Positions 1 to 11,150 of a stretch of DNA of 23,097 nt are shown piece by piece. This DNA is from Hypholoma sublateritium FD-334 SS-4. Its lineage: Eukaryota; Basidiomycota; Agaricomycetes; Agaricales; Strophariaceae. The notes under the pieces were generated by a model. It did no database searches, was not told where the DNA came from, and saw nothing but the letters and a program-made list of their open reading frames with translations. The stretch is taken from NCBI GenBank assembly GCA_000827495.1, contig KN817662.1, forward strand, positions 10,228-33,324, read 5' to 3'. How positions within the stretch are numbered: the stretch's first letter is position 1; the number at the start of each line of letters is the position of its first letter. Made by a program: the position numbers and the translations under genes.

Positions 1-1379
1 ACCCACAGTCAGCCTCTCAACGTGTCGCATATATTGATCGCGCGTGATGCATGTCACGTGCCTTCGTTGCCTAGGCCTTCGTACATGTTCGTACGGCCTA
101 TCGAAGCTAGCTAGCCCCTGTATTATCGAGCTAGCTAGGGTATAGATTCCAATACAGCCCCTTTGATATATTTGTGTGAGCTAGCAGGACTCCATTTGGG
201 TAGTCTCGACCACCAATACCCGTTCTGAGTTTTACTGTCTCTGAGTTTATTAACTGCGTACATATCTGCACGNGTCAATTGCTGTCTGTCACAGTCTCTG
301 AGTAGGTGCTTATGTCTCTGTTATTTCACTGGAGCTAGCTAGGTCGGGTACCTCCTAGCTCCCCTTGTCTACATAGTGGAGTACGGCTAAAATTGAAAAT
401 CTAGCAGATTTACACGCATAGAGCGATTGCAGCCATATCACCGGCAGGAGTAGGCTGCGGATCTGCAGACAAATGAATTCGGCGGGCTGGAGTCACTCGG
501 GCGGATGCATGATGATACCGTCCATTGCGCGGTGCTGTCCAGCGCAGCGAAGAGCTCCGATGGGCATGAGGTTGAGCTGTGCAGACACTGGGTACGTCTT
601 GCCAGGGTTGAGCCATCATTGCTCAGCCTCGGGTAGTGGTGGCGTGCCATTGGGGGATAGCACGCGTCATCTGCACTTCATACTGTGACCACCTCGAGGC
701 CATGGCGGGTGTCAGGCGAGGGAGTTCGTTAGGTTGGGTAGGTGATGGCAGCGGCGTCGACAGGCGTTGGGTGGGGTGATGGATCCGGTAGATTGACATC
801 TCGGGCGCATAAACGCGGCAGCGGTATTGGGGTGTCTTGTGCGTCGTCCAGAGGCGGCAGCGGTGGTCGAGGAGGTACCGTGGGACAGAGCAAGAGGAGC
901 GCGATAAGGGCAGAAAGTCAGCGAAGTAGTGTTTGGCCGCTGTTTCCGAGGCCACCGCAGCGTGGCTTGCCGCTGCGAATCGGCAGTAAGAAAAAGACGG
1001 CAAGCGGCACGCCCAGAAAGCCGAAGTTGAGCAGGAAGGGAACAGCGGTTTAGTGAGCAGCTGGCCGGCTGAAGGACTCACGATGAGAGGGCAACAATAA
1101 TAGGGCGATGTGTGTGACATGACAGTCTTTGATGAATTGGCATGACTCCGAGTCGGCCACCAAGCCACCTTGCAACGACATCACCTCCCGAATGAAATAT
1201 CAAGGAGGAATATAAATAATGTAAACATACATTTTACTACAGTAGTGTATACATCATTGAATGGAAGAAGTCAATGTGAGAACCAGCGAAATAGTAGTAA
1301 TGAAGCGCATTCCAGACATCACTCAGCGGCTTACTACTACCACTGGCCGCACATGACCGACTGCAGAAAAAAGGGACTA
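1..1379. other. No supportable gene
   Basis: I see no gene I can defend here. Open frames exist on both strands at 623-1168 (minus) and 742-1053 (plus), but they overlap each other and have neither a recognisable domain nor a clean exon structure. On the minus strand near 970-1050 one frame has a strongly hydrophobic stretch of about 20 residues that could be a membrane segment. A GTGAGT donor-like site lies just upstream of it at about 1080, but no convincing acceptor follows. One unresolved base (N) sits at 273. The first 400 bases hold several CTAG-rich palindromes. Confidence 0.5.
103..343. repeat. Cluster of GAGCTAGC-type palindromes
   Basis: The motif GAGCTAGC, or its longer form with GCTAGCTAG, appears near 104-115, 128-140, 178-185 and 332-343, and the reverse form CCTAGCTCC lies near 353-361. 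The core GCTAGC is self-complementary. Four or more copies in 240 bp is more than I would expect by chance. I cannot assign a function; it could be a protein-binding array or part of a simple-repeat remnant. Confidence 0.5.
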
Positions 1380-4127
1380 CTATGAGGCCCATGCATTGGC
1401 GGCAACATTCTGGTTCATTCCTTCGGGGGCCGATTCAGAACTATAATTTGAATATGTATCAGATCCTGTGGAGTCAGAATGATTCCTGCCAAATCCACTG
1501 CCGCTGTCAGCATTCAGACGCTGCATGAGGGAAACCAGATCCTGTCTCAACAGTGCTCCAAAGCGTGAAACCATCTCGTTCACCACTGCCGCTGGAGTCC
1601 AAGGTGGCAGGGTACACGCAGAGATGATCGAGTGTGAACCTTGCACAACAAATGGGAGTCCTTTGACGTCCTCCTGCATTACATCGAGGAAAGTTGAGCA
1701 TACTGGGCAGCAGCATTTGGATACACCAATAATGCGATCGTAGCCCTAGTATTTTCGTCACAAAAATGGTGAGGATTTGATGAAAAGCAAACAGAAAAAC
1801 AAGGATATTCTCACCTTTGTAATATCCAGTACCGCAGTCAGTGTCCCATACTGAGAAGGATCCGAGTCAGTCTCTTGATATTTTGCAGTGAAGTTGTCGA
1901 GCAGACTAGCAAGACATGCTTCACAGTGAATTGAACTGGGGAGCAGTTTCTGATCAAAACTTCGCAGGAGATAGTCGCCCGGTCGAACATGGGCTTGTAG
2001 CTCACAGAACAATTTTTGGACCTTCATAGTAATACCCATGGTGAGCGGAAGAAAATCGGCCAACAGTTTGTCCTTCTTCTCCAAAATGTTCTTCGTTACC
2101 TCTTCCTCCCCCAACCGGCCTTTTGCTTCAGCCTGCTTTTGGAGGTCATATATCTGCGAAGATAGGGACCGCCACGGTGCAATCATGTTGTTTATGGCTT
2201 CCGCCGTGTCATGAAGGTCGCTTGCCAGCAAGGCCTGCTTTTCCAACTCGGCTTTCTCGTCCGCGTCTTCCTCTTTGGTGATCAGCATTTGTAGATGTTG
2301 CTTATCAGCCTCGTGAGCTTGCACCAGGTTATCGATCAAATGGTCCAAGTTTGCCGAATTCGGTTTCTTCTTCCAAGTAGTCTGCACTCCCTTAATCCAG
2401 TCAAAACGGGTAGAGGTCGCCGTTGCTTGAGATACGGCCACTTCCAAGAAGTTAAGTAGGTCTATATTTGAGATGGACAATTTCTGTACCAGGTCGTTGT
2501 GCATTTGAGGAAAGATGGGATCAACTAACATCTTGCGCCACGGGTAGATCTCTTTGGGTGATGTTGGACTGACGAGAATAGTGGCAGATATATAATTATA
2601 ATGAAAACTGCTGGAGGTGACGAAGCGATAGACAACATCGACTGCATCAAAATGGGCAACAACTAGCTGCAACCAGTCTATGAAGTTTTGGGGTATAACT
2701 CCAGAATAAATTTGAGGCTGGATAGCCTCAAGATCTTCATCAACCTCTGCTTCGTTGACGTTTCCGCTATTAGAATCAGTATCAGTTCTGGATTCTGTCC
2801 TAGGCGGTGGCCTGTTGGTGCGGTACCAGTCGCTGAGCAGGTGCCTTATATTTTGAATGTGTACGCGGAACGCCTGGCCCCTAGACATCCTCAAAAGAGC
2901 GTACACGTACATCTGGACTTTGGTCATAGCAACTTTGCGCGATTTTGAATGGTTTTCAGCTGTGCTTGTGGTATCGCAAGGATTTTCGGCTGTGCTTGTG
3001 GTATCACTAGTGCATAGATCTTTCAAAGCATTCCCAAAGCAAGTGAGGAGCTGAGTTAATAGTGTGTGGAATTCGCTTCGTGTCGCATCATTATAGATAG
3101 AAGTAATGGGATCCGTCGAGCCTTCTGTAGAGGTACCACCGTTTAACATATGTTTAGCTAGCACGAGCAGTTCGGGGAATTTTTTATCAGCCAAGATCTT
3201 GTCGTCGTTCTCGCTGCGGATCACGAAGTCGGTGAGGAGAATGTAATCATGCATCGCTTCCTCCTTATCATTTGAAAGACCGTTGTGCCACTGAATCCAA
3301 GTAGATGTGCTCGGTTTGGGTACAGCATCGGCCGCAACACTCTCAAGAGAATCGATGAAGGGTTTTGAAAGTTTCTCATTGCCGAACCTCTGTTGAATTT
3401 TCTGGTAACTAACACCTGCAACATAACAAAAGAGACGCGTGGTGAAATCCCCGCTACTCGGATGATTGCTGGCTGCCAGTGGATCTTGTAGGCGCAGGCG
3501 ATGCGCGGTAGCCACCTCTGTAAAAACTCTACAGAGAAGCCATATGTGAAGCGAGAAACTAGGTTTCTTCCTGAAATATTGCATATTAATACATTATATC
3601 GAGATGTTTACACATTACTTGCCAGGAATTTTCGAGGCGCTTCATGTACTCAAATGCTGTCAGGTCACCCAGATCGTCCGGCTGTTTTGGGGAAAAGGTG
3701 ACAGGCTGAGTATCCGAGGGGGTGGACGTGGTTGGGTCGCTTGGATGATTTTCCTTGTCAAAAAGAAAGCAACGACCCAAAGAATGATTCGTGTTGGTAG
3801 GCCTCTGTGCAGGACAGTGTTTTGCCCAGAGTTGTCTGAGTCGCCTGGCTCCTTTTGATTCATGGCAGCGATTACCTCCAAGCCATCGCTAGAGTAGCCG
3901 TAGCTCTTGACCGAGACGGTGACCACGTCATGTTCGGCGACGGCCAGACGAGCAAATGCATCCGACAGTTTCAACTGCTGCCGCATTGCGTGGCTACCAT
4001 CTTGTTTCTGGTTGAATACGCTGATTGGGTTGGAAGGCGGAGTGCGAGGTAGCAGCGATAACAGATGTGTTATAGTGCGAAATACCAAGAGATTTTGTGG
4101 TATCGACTCGGAGACGTCAGTCGACAT
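1380..4127 (-). CDS. OTT_1508-like deaminase family protein, four exons
   Basis: My model has exons at 4127-3816, 3753-3619, 3515-1815 and 1745-1380, all joined in phase 0, giving about 837 aa. Residues 679-681 read His-Cys-Glu (nt 1928-1920) and residues 729-732 read Cys-Pro-Val-Cys (nt 1709-1698), just after IGVSK. An HxE followed by CxxC is the zinc and proton-relay signature of the deaminase fold, and the IGVSK-CC context fits the fungal OTT_1508-like family. The 69-bp intron 1814-1746 separates the two motifs, so both are visible only after splicing. The N-terminus has the DAFARLAVAEHDVV stretch I associate with this family. Residues about 555-640 are Lys/Glu-rich and probably helical, and DTTSTAEN is repeated twice near residue 320. 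The intron at 3815-3754 has a weak donor (GTCCTG) and the one at 3618-3516 an AGAG acceptor, so these two joins are less certain. An in-frame ATG at 4217 is an alternative start. Known members are proposed nucleic-acid or nucleotide deaminases; the substrate here is unknown. Confidence 0.82.
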
Positions 4128-6119
4128 TGAGGTGGTACCGGTAGGACGAGTACCTAAGAATGGGTCCAGGAAGGGCAACAAAGCCCCCCCAATATAATGA
4201 ATAATTCGGATAATCATTGATACATTAACTTGGAGAGCTAGGGTAGACTCGGATGTGTATGTGGTGACAGCACAGTCAACAAGTTGATGGAACTGACCAG
4301 TTAAGGAGGTTCAAATCGAGATCAACGCTGCGTGATTGTCGGAACTGAGAGCCGGAGCTTGGCCGGATTGTGGACCCTGCTTACTTCAAGGATTTAATGC
4401 TCTAAAGTCTAAATTACCGACTTGCAGACCCTCAAGTTGAGTATCCTGACTCGTCTGAGTCCAAGTCTGTTGCCATCTTCTTCCTCCCCTCTCTCACCCG
4501 GCCATTGAGTAAGTGCTGATTCTGTGCCGCATAAGCTCTACCGACGTAAAATTGATAATTGCCCCGTTCAAAACCTGCTGTTCCCGGCTCGGTTTCCATC
4601 CTTTGATCAGAGAAAGGCTTGAACCTGAGATGCTTCCTACTAAGCGTTCAATATTTCTGAGTCAGAAGGCCAACGTGTCTTTTCAATACTACTCGTTAAA
4701 TACAATTTTGTAATAATGACTGTACGACTTTAAATTGATTCGAAACTTGAGTGTCGTTCAAGAAGTTTTTGAAAGAGGCTGCAATGTTTCAGTTGGGAAA
4801 CCATAAGCCAGTTGAGGGAAATCAAGCCCAACCTTCACAGAAATTTGAAGTCATTAAGCAGAATTTATTACTGGCTCAGTGATTCGGAGCCCCTAAGTCA
4901 CTGGCAAGAGCAACTTAGAAGGAGAACTATAGTAGGCGCTCAGCGACAGGTTACTAAAGTGGGTATTTAATATTTTTAATTACCGTCTGGATACTAAATC
5001 CCAGTCGGTGGACAATGGGATCACTTTCTGATGTTACAAATACGACTATATAACCATCTCATTACTCTTCGAGGTCAAGTTAAACTTGAAACTTGAGGAC
5101 CTCTAAGACTGCCTCCTTGGAACCCCGCCGCGAAAACCCATACCGACTTTCATACGCTAAATTTCCACCACCTCTCTAGGTGATCTCCTGAAAACTCATA
5201 GAAATTTTGATGGGAAATGGGGTGGATGAACTGCTTCTATTCCCATTGCGTGAACCCGTTAAGTATGGGGGATGGCGGCAAGCTCAAAAATAGGACGTAA
5301 GCTATTTTTATCTTTGTCCACTTATGTAGCGCCCAGCGCTTCATAGGGACAAAGATACCCTTGAAACTCTATCGGGAATTCCAAGGCCAGTTGGTATACA
5401 GACCTATTTTATAAGGGTTGTTACCTGCTGATTTTTACCTGTCGAATATATGACGTCCATTTTGTCCTATACTTACCACCATCTTATCTTGTCTCGCCGC
5501 CGTGGTTCCGTAATAGGTTTATACAGCTTGCGGGTATTTTTAAGACATGACTCGTTTGTCCGGCAGTGGCCGCAGTGCACCTTCTTCATTTCACTGATAT
5601 GATATTACGTGTGGCGTGCAACCGCAACACTGGCGAGGCTCGGTTGCTCCTGAATCTAATCCACTGTGGACTAATCAAATCTTCCGGGTAAAGCTTGGGT
5701 AAAGCGACAAGTTCCGAGTCAGAAGACACATCAAGATGGACACCGTAGAAGAACATGCAGACTCACATGATGGCTGTCACGGTTTATTAGTAGCGGAGTT
5801 TGCTGCCTGCTCCCCGGCCAGCCCTGCATTGCGCTGTGTCAGTAAATCTCAGGTTTTGGGTCGCAAACTTTGGGTCGCCCGGGCTCGACCTTGGGACAGT
5901 ACTTATGCCAGTAATACTAAATCATGCAGTGCTGCAAGATTATCCCGAATTGCATGTTTACGTGTAAAGTGATTTTGAGGTGATTGCCAGGTGATTCCGT
6001 GAATCATCCTGGGCGGCGTGTGAGCCTGAGAACGCCTTGTAGACACTTGGCGGACACCCAACTGATGGAAAATATAATTTTCTTTGGAATTTTTTAGAAT
6101 ACAGCTACTCGGGTTGTGG
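4128..6119. other. Gene-poor stretch, nothing recognised
   Basis: There is no long open frame on either strand; the longest are 66-96 residues and resemble nothing I know. The base composition is more AT-rich than in the second half of the window. The part next to 4127 should contain the deaminase promoter, but I see no clear TATA or CCAAT box. I did not find terminal repeats, a reverse transcriptase or a transposase that would make it a readable mobile element. Confidence 0.5.
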
Positions 6120-6138
6120 GTGCCTCGTAGCGAGGCAC
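6120..6138. repeat. Short perfect inverted repeat, 8-bp arms
   Basis: GTGCCTCG and CGAGGCAC face each other around a 3-base TAG spacer. The flanks nearly continue the pairing (GG before, CC after with one extra base). It lies 130 bp from a longer inverted repeat in the same gene-poor stretch. It could form a small hairpin or mark the edge of a non-autonomous element; I saw no matching copy elsewhere in the window. Confidence 0.75.
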
Positions 6139-6269
6139 ACCTACCTCGAAATCCGAACTTCTCAACTGAGATTAAGATTTCATAGGAAATTCATATTTTT
6201 ACTCAAAAAGTAAGTTGCTCATTTTTAGAAATGTGACGGCTGTCACTCCTACGTGCGCGTGTGAAAGTA

Positions 6270-6309
6270 GGGCTTAGTCATATGGTTCCAGAACCATATG
6301 ACTAAGCCC
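6270..6309. repeat. Perfect 19-bp inverted repeat with 2-base spacer
   Basis: The arm GGGCTTAGTCATATGGTTC (6270-6288) is followed by CA and then its exact reverse complement (6291-6309). The pairing stops at an A-A mismatch outside. Transcribed, it would give a very stable hairpin with almost no loop. In DNA it could be a cruciform, a fold-back element, or a pair of element ends brought together. No gene starts within 60 bp, so a terminator role has no visible partner. Confidence 0.9.
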
Positions 6310-6371
6310 ACCGCTACTCTACAACCAACTAATACAACATATTACCAGAGTCAGTCTTCAAAAAAGGAGAT

Positions 6372-6940
6372 GTCAATTTGAATGCACTTGAAGAATTTAC
6401 TGGCACTTTGCTCTGCAGCCACCGTCGAGGTCGTCGCACAATCGAGCTACTCTACCACAGACGGGGAGATATCTGACGTGTACCGCAGCATCCTCAAACA
6501 TGGTGGATGGTCCCCAGCCTCATCATGAGCAAACTGATCGACTGAGTTTCGTCCGGCTTACAGGCCGAGCTCGAGGCGACACTGCGCGACATCGACACGC
6601 GGAACCTGCAGGCTTACGTGGAGCACAAGGCTCCCCTCGGATTGTACGTGTTCTTGGTCAACTGGTTTGTTACCGCCATGGAAAGCGAGAAGACACCCGA
6701 GGAGGGCGACGCGCCGCCCCCCACGAAAGGGCGCGGGTGGGACCGCGGCGGCGAAGGTGGGCAGGCGGGTGCGAAGAAGGGAGAGGCTATGTAGACATGG
6801 AAGGACCAGATGGCACCGACACTGCTCCTCATCGCGAAGGTCCTGGAAAAGCTGGAGAGCCAGCGCATCTCGACGGCGTCGCCGGACTGCCTCGCGATCC
6901 TGTCGCACGAGTACCTCCACCTTATGGGATTTATCTGCCG
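6372..6940 (+). pseudogene. Condensin complex subunit 1 (Cnd1/CAP-D2) 5' fragment, broken
   Basis: Several stretches match what I know of the N-terminal region of fungal condensin subunit 1, the HEAT-repeat subunit of condensin that compacts mitotic chromosomes. They include QSSYSTTDGE and DVYRSILKH (about 6440-6505), then IMSKLID, VSSGLQAELEATLRDID and HKAPL with VFLVNWFV (6522-6675), an acidic/Pro/Gly linker, and WKDQMAPTLLLIAKVLEKLESQRI (6798-6870, quoted to show the match to the family's WVDQI...LISKVL...TQRIW region). The copy is broken: a frame change near 6415, a 1-base frame change between about 6500 and 6522, a TGA at 6543 and a TAG at 6792 where the family usually has Trp. Similarity fades after about 6940, and the remaining 1,000 or so residues of a condensin subunit are absent. 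The N-terminal part shows no intron. I read it as a truncated duplicate; sequencing error alone would not explain the missing body. Confidence 0.72.
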
Positions 6941-7371
6941 CGATCCCAAACCTGGAAGTGCGTTGGCCAGATCATGGGTTTGCACTGTAATTGACGGCGC
7001 ACAGACGGTGGGCGTCAGCCTCCCTTTCTGCATTCCCCAGTTCCCCCTTCCTATTCCATCAACACTCCCTCCAACGGTGAACCCACCATGCATTTTGAGA
7101 AGGACAATGCCGTGCGGGTGTCGGATGTACGATAAGCGCCTGCCCTTTTGCTCGTGTGCCGCTGACCCCGTGGATCTAGGCATTATCTTCGGAGGCAGAG
7201 CAAATGTACACAGCTGCGCGTCTCCACAAAACGGCGGGGACAGCAGGACATCCAGGGCGCTACCAGGTTTCTGGGGGTCAGCCCGGCTGCCGGATGCGCA
7301 TGACTGTGGACCAGACAGTGTCGGACTTCATCAATTGGCCAGACGAGGGCCCGCAGACGTAAATATCGAGT
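6941..7371 (+). other. Spacer between condensin fragment and RGG gene
   Basis: The frame of the condensin fragment stays open to about 7403, but the residues after about 6940 no longer resemble condensin. The stretch should hold the promoter and 5' leader of the gene starting at 7372. There is no clear TATA box; the pyrimidine-rich run CCCTTTCTGCATTCCCCAG (7020-7039) is the only notable tract. I see no independent gene. Confidence 0.4.
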
Positions 7372-10217
7372 ATGAACAAAAATCCCTTTTTTCCTGCACC
7401 TAGTTTCACTCCCCAACAACCGCCCTTGCCACCTGGTCCTCCACCCCCTCAGCCCACACAAGCAGATTATTCAGCGTGATGGAACAGAGCAAATGTACAT
7501 ACACCCCACATCCAACTACCTACAGCAGTTGGTCCGTACACACCCCAGTAGGCTGCATCTCAACCACCTCGGCCGCCTGCTGAGCAAAGTGCTCTGTACG
7601 CTAACTATGGGTATGGAACTCAAAATGGCAGAGACAACAACATCAGCAGCAGCAGATTCAGCAATATCATCCACCCCCACAATTGATACAACATCAAGCT
7701 CCTCCCACCCAGCCTGGTTATAATCCATACCAACCCGCTGCCGGTTATCCACAACCATATGTGCCGCAGCCTGGTCCACCTCCTCAGCCCATAGTTCAAG
7801 TTGCATACCCTCATCCGCCCGCTCAACCGCAACATATGTTTGTGCAACCCATGACATCCCAACAACCTCAACNTCAACAACACCAACNGCACCAACCTCG
7901 CCATCACCATGCATNTCCACAACATTTACCTCCCNCNAAACGACAGCGATTCNATGGCCCGAATACTAATGTTCGCCATCATCAAAATCAACAACAACAT
8001 CATCAACCTCCTCAACCCCAATTCCAACCACCTCCGGCACCACCACAAAATGTAGCTAATTTCTCGGGACTAAACCGTGGTGGACTACCTTCGGGACCCG
8101 GGGGAAGAGGTGGTGGTCCAATCGGATCGGGCGGGAGAAGTGGCATGGCTGGGGCACGTGGTGGGCCAGGAGGTTCCATGGGCAGCAACCGAGGTGGTTT
8201 AGGTGGCGGAAGGGGTCGCGGAGGAAGTTTTATTGGAGGAGCTGCTCCCGTACGGGGTGGAGGTGTGGGAGGCCAACCAAATCCGCCTTTTAGGGGCCAG
8301 CATTCACGAAACAACTTCAACAATGGGCCAAAAGATTACAATAACCGATGCGGGGGTGGGACTACTGGTTCTTTCAATGCTGGAGGAGGAAGCAGTGGAT
8401 ATCCACGTCAGGGGCCTGCCTCTTTCCGAGGTCATAGCCAAGGTCAATCTGGTGCTACTCGAGGCAACAGAGGCGATGTAGGAAGTGGACCATCATTTGC
8501 TTTGCGAGAAGGGACGCAAAACTCGAGTTTTGGTGGTAAGAAGGATGAGAATCGTCGGACACTCACAGATTTCAAAATTATTGGTCTGGCCAATTCAGAT
8601 CTAGATTGGACTTGGGGCACCATTCTGACTTCACCTTTGAAAACAGAAGACCAAATCGTCAGTGTCGATGTTGTTGGGGCCTCTAACACCTCCGTGAAAG
8701 AGGAAGGGATGGACGGTAACATTCCATTACCTTCGTCATTGTCTGCGGTCTTGGATGATCTGGAGGATACAAAGGAGGAGAGTCGTTCTGTTCAGGCTGG
8801 CGATGCTAACATGACAGAGATCGCTCAAGTTGTGGAAAGTGCATCTGGCGCACGTCTTTCCTTGGAGTCGAGTGCAAGCCGACCCCCATCTCGGATTCGG
8901 ATCTATTTTCATATGACTCGCGTCCTATTCCTCTTATGGAGAAGTGCCTACCGATACGAGGAAGGGAAAACGGAAGAAGTTGGAGGATGATGACGGTGAT
9001 CTGGACGAACGGTGTGTGCCACCACCACCACCTCAGATGGGCAGTTCCGTCGTTGACGACAGGTTGAGTGTTGATCCTAGTGTTGCAGCCAGTGTGACAG
9101 AGACGGCAAGCGCAGCTGATTGGCTGATGGCTGCTATTGTCGAGGGCGAGGAGGAGGCCGAGACTGCAGATGCCCTTAATTGCTCGCAGAACGAGGATGA
9201 GGAGCCCTTGCACATCAGCCCAGATGTCAAGGGATTTGAGCATGTCCTTTCTCTGGATGGTGGTGATCATGCTCATTTTCAGGATGGAGATGAGACAGCT
9301 TATGGTGGTAAGCAAAGCCACACCATTTGTGCCGTTGCTATTAGTGTGAAAGCACCTCTTCATTGCCCGGAGAGTGGAGGGCTATTGCCTTGCATGCACA
9401 CCACTGACTTCTTTCCTTTCCTCAAAGGCACTTCCCATGATATTGACGATATTCATACGGCGGAGCACATCGAAGATGACACTCTTGGACCATCTGCAGT
9501 GACTGAACATGATGCAGGCACCAGTATTCAGGACNTCGAAGGTCATACCTTGCTTCCTGCTGTTGCCTCGCTTCNTTTTGGAGACGCTGATCCTGCTCTA
9601 ATTTNGCTTGCACATGCTGCCGCTGATGGTCCAGAGCAAACATCGGGCCATTTTGACTGTCCTCAGGCTGCCCAAGCCCTTAACCCTGCCCTTCCCGCTG
9701 CTATCTCTTTGTCTGATAGTGACTCTCATGTCCTTGAATCTNCGTCCGTATATGCCATTGCTTTATCTGCGACNCTTCCTCACACAAATATATTTCACAC
9801 AGCGCTGACACTTCTGCTAATCATTCTAAGTCCTTTGATGACCAGGCTAACCCAAATCACAAATCTGCACTAGTTCTGAAGCCATTGCNAGTAGTCAGTG
9901 CTGAACCTACCCTGCTCGACGTCAAGACGCAAGATGCTTCCGAAACTGAAGATAACCAAATGACGCAACTCATTGACCCTGAACACCTACCAGAGCCACC
10001 AGCTTCTCCATTATTGAATACTCTTCCGTCGACAACATCTTCGCCTCACGACGAGGCCGCTATTCCAACCGCGCCCAAGGCTGACCTCAAGGCCGGAAAA
10101 TCGCCAGGCAGCCAACTGTCTGCACATATCCAGCCACTCATCAATGCGAGTGCGTCGACCCCCGCCGTGCCTCCGCCTCCGTCTGGTCCCACGAACACCG
10201 GCGCCCCGCCTCTCTGA
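7372..10217 (+). CDS. Q/P-rich and RGG-rich basidiomycete protein, frame interrupted
   Basis: The ATG at 7372 has A at -3 and opens MNKNPFFPAPSFTPQQPPLP, a start I associate with a conserved basidiomycete protein. Next come a Pro/Gln/His-rich part, KRQRF (about 7940), and an Arg-Gly-Gly-rich part (8060-8480) typical of RNA-binding proteins. A short conserved segment, ENRRTLTDFKIIGL with DLDWTWG, lies at 8550-8615, then an acidic tail with RKGKRKKLEDDDGDLDE near 8965-9010 and ADWLMAAIVEGEEEAE near 9115-9160. No named domain is visible. The frame changes at about 7477-7560, 7640, 8913, 8950 and 9775, but protein character continues across each change. Twelve single N bases lie inside the gene, so base-call errors are the simplest cause; a young pseudogene is the alternative. 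It stops at 10215-10217 with HLPEPPASP near 9990. Homologues I remember run on into a further C-terminal region that I do not find here. The RGG part suggests an RNA-associated role, which is inference. Confidence 0.7.
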
Positions 10218-11150
10218 CACCCATTGACGCCCCACGGCACTGGCGCTCACCCCCTGACAGGCGCGCCATTTGATCCCCGCCCGTGACCCTCCGGCCTCCA
10301 ACAAAGCCGCAACAGCGCCTGCACAAGCATCGTGTCTTGCGCGTGCGCCATTACTCGCCCAACCCTCGTCTGGTGTGCAATACTGGAGTTGCAGCATTTT
10401 TGCGTGCACCGGGTGCTTAGTCCACTGCGATGCCGCTGCGACGGCGGCTGAACGAGCATCGCAGCTCCTAAAGGCGTTGAGCTGGGCTGCTGGCCGTTCT
10501 CAGCTCTCCACCATTTCCATCCGCCGCTGTCCACTGCAACGGCGCCTTCGCGAGCATCACGTCTTGCGTGGGCGACATTCCTTGTGCCACTTAGCTGTGG
10601 GGACATCGTGGCGGCCGCCGATCCGGGCCGCCGACCGAACTGAGAACGAATGTGCAATGTTCTTTCTAAGCTCTCCACTCTCCACACACCACTGCCTTCC
10701 GCCGCCGCGGTCCACCTCCCGCCAACTGTTGCCACCCACCAGTACCACCACGCACGTCGCATCCGCCCTTCGCCTCGCTCAACCACCAACATGCAGAAGA
10801 TGCGCGCCTGCACGCACGATGCTCGCGATCGAAGGGTTTGGGGATTTCGAGGGATGGCGGCAAGCGGGGAACCAGACCGGTGTGCTACAATCACAAGTGA
10901 GCAGTACATCCACTACTTCTCCCGCAGCTCACTGACTAGCAGCTGCAAACCCACAGCCAAAATTGATGCCATCTCGATTCTCGCGATCGAAGTGCCCAAG
11001 GATTTCGAGGGCACGGTAGGCGGTGAGGACCACATTCAGCAGGCTAGAATGGGTGAGTGGTAAATCCACTGCATCTCCTGGGCACTGTTTCACGCCGACT
11101 GCCCCCACCTAGACCGCCCAAGGCCTCACCGCGGTGTCTGCATATTGATT
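10218..11150. other. GC-rich region with diverged internal repeats, no clear gene
   Basis: This follows the stop of the RGG gene. Open frames of 130-220 residues exist on both strands but overlap, are GC-driven, and show no domain. Two repeat patterns stand out. A motif of the type CTGCxACGGCGxCT...GAGCATC occurs near 10304-10345, 10427-10460 and 10535-10580. A 31-bp near-repeat lies at 10823-10853 and 10981-11011. The plus-strand readings could be a degraded continuation of the upstream gene, but I cannot follow one frame through it. Confidence 0.4.
10823..11011 (+). repeat. Diverged direct repeat, 31-bp units 158 bp apart
   Basis: Units at 10823-10853 and 10981-11011 share 12 identical bases at each end (TCGCGATCGAAG and GGATTTCGAGGG) with a different 7-base core. 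Read in the plus strand they give LAIEGFGDFEG and LAIEVPKDFEG, though in different frames relative to each other. The conserved ends and the changed middle suggest a duplicated coding motif. It could also be a duplicated binding site. Confidence 0.5.

Noticed and set aside
623..1168. Open frames of 181 codons (minus) and 103 codons (plus, 742-1053)
   Set aside because: They overlap on opposite strands, neither has a domain, and a third frame in the same place contains the only membrane-like segment, so no single model is better.
8012..8323. Minus-strand proline-rich frame of 103 codons
   Set aside because: It is the mirror of the Gly/Arg-rich part of the plus-strand gene; such shadows always appear opposite RGG repeats.
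10011..10909. Long overlapping frames on both strands
   Set aside because: GC-rich sequence lacks stop codons by composition; no frame shows a motif or splice signals.
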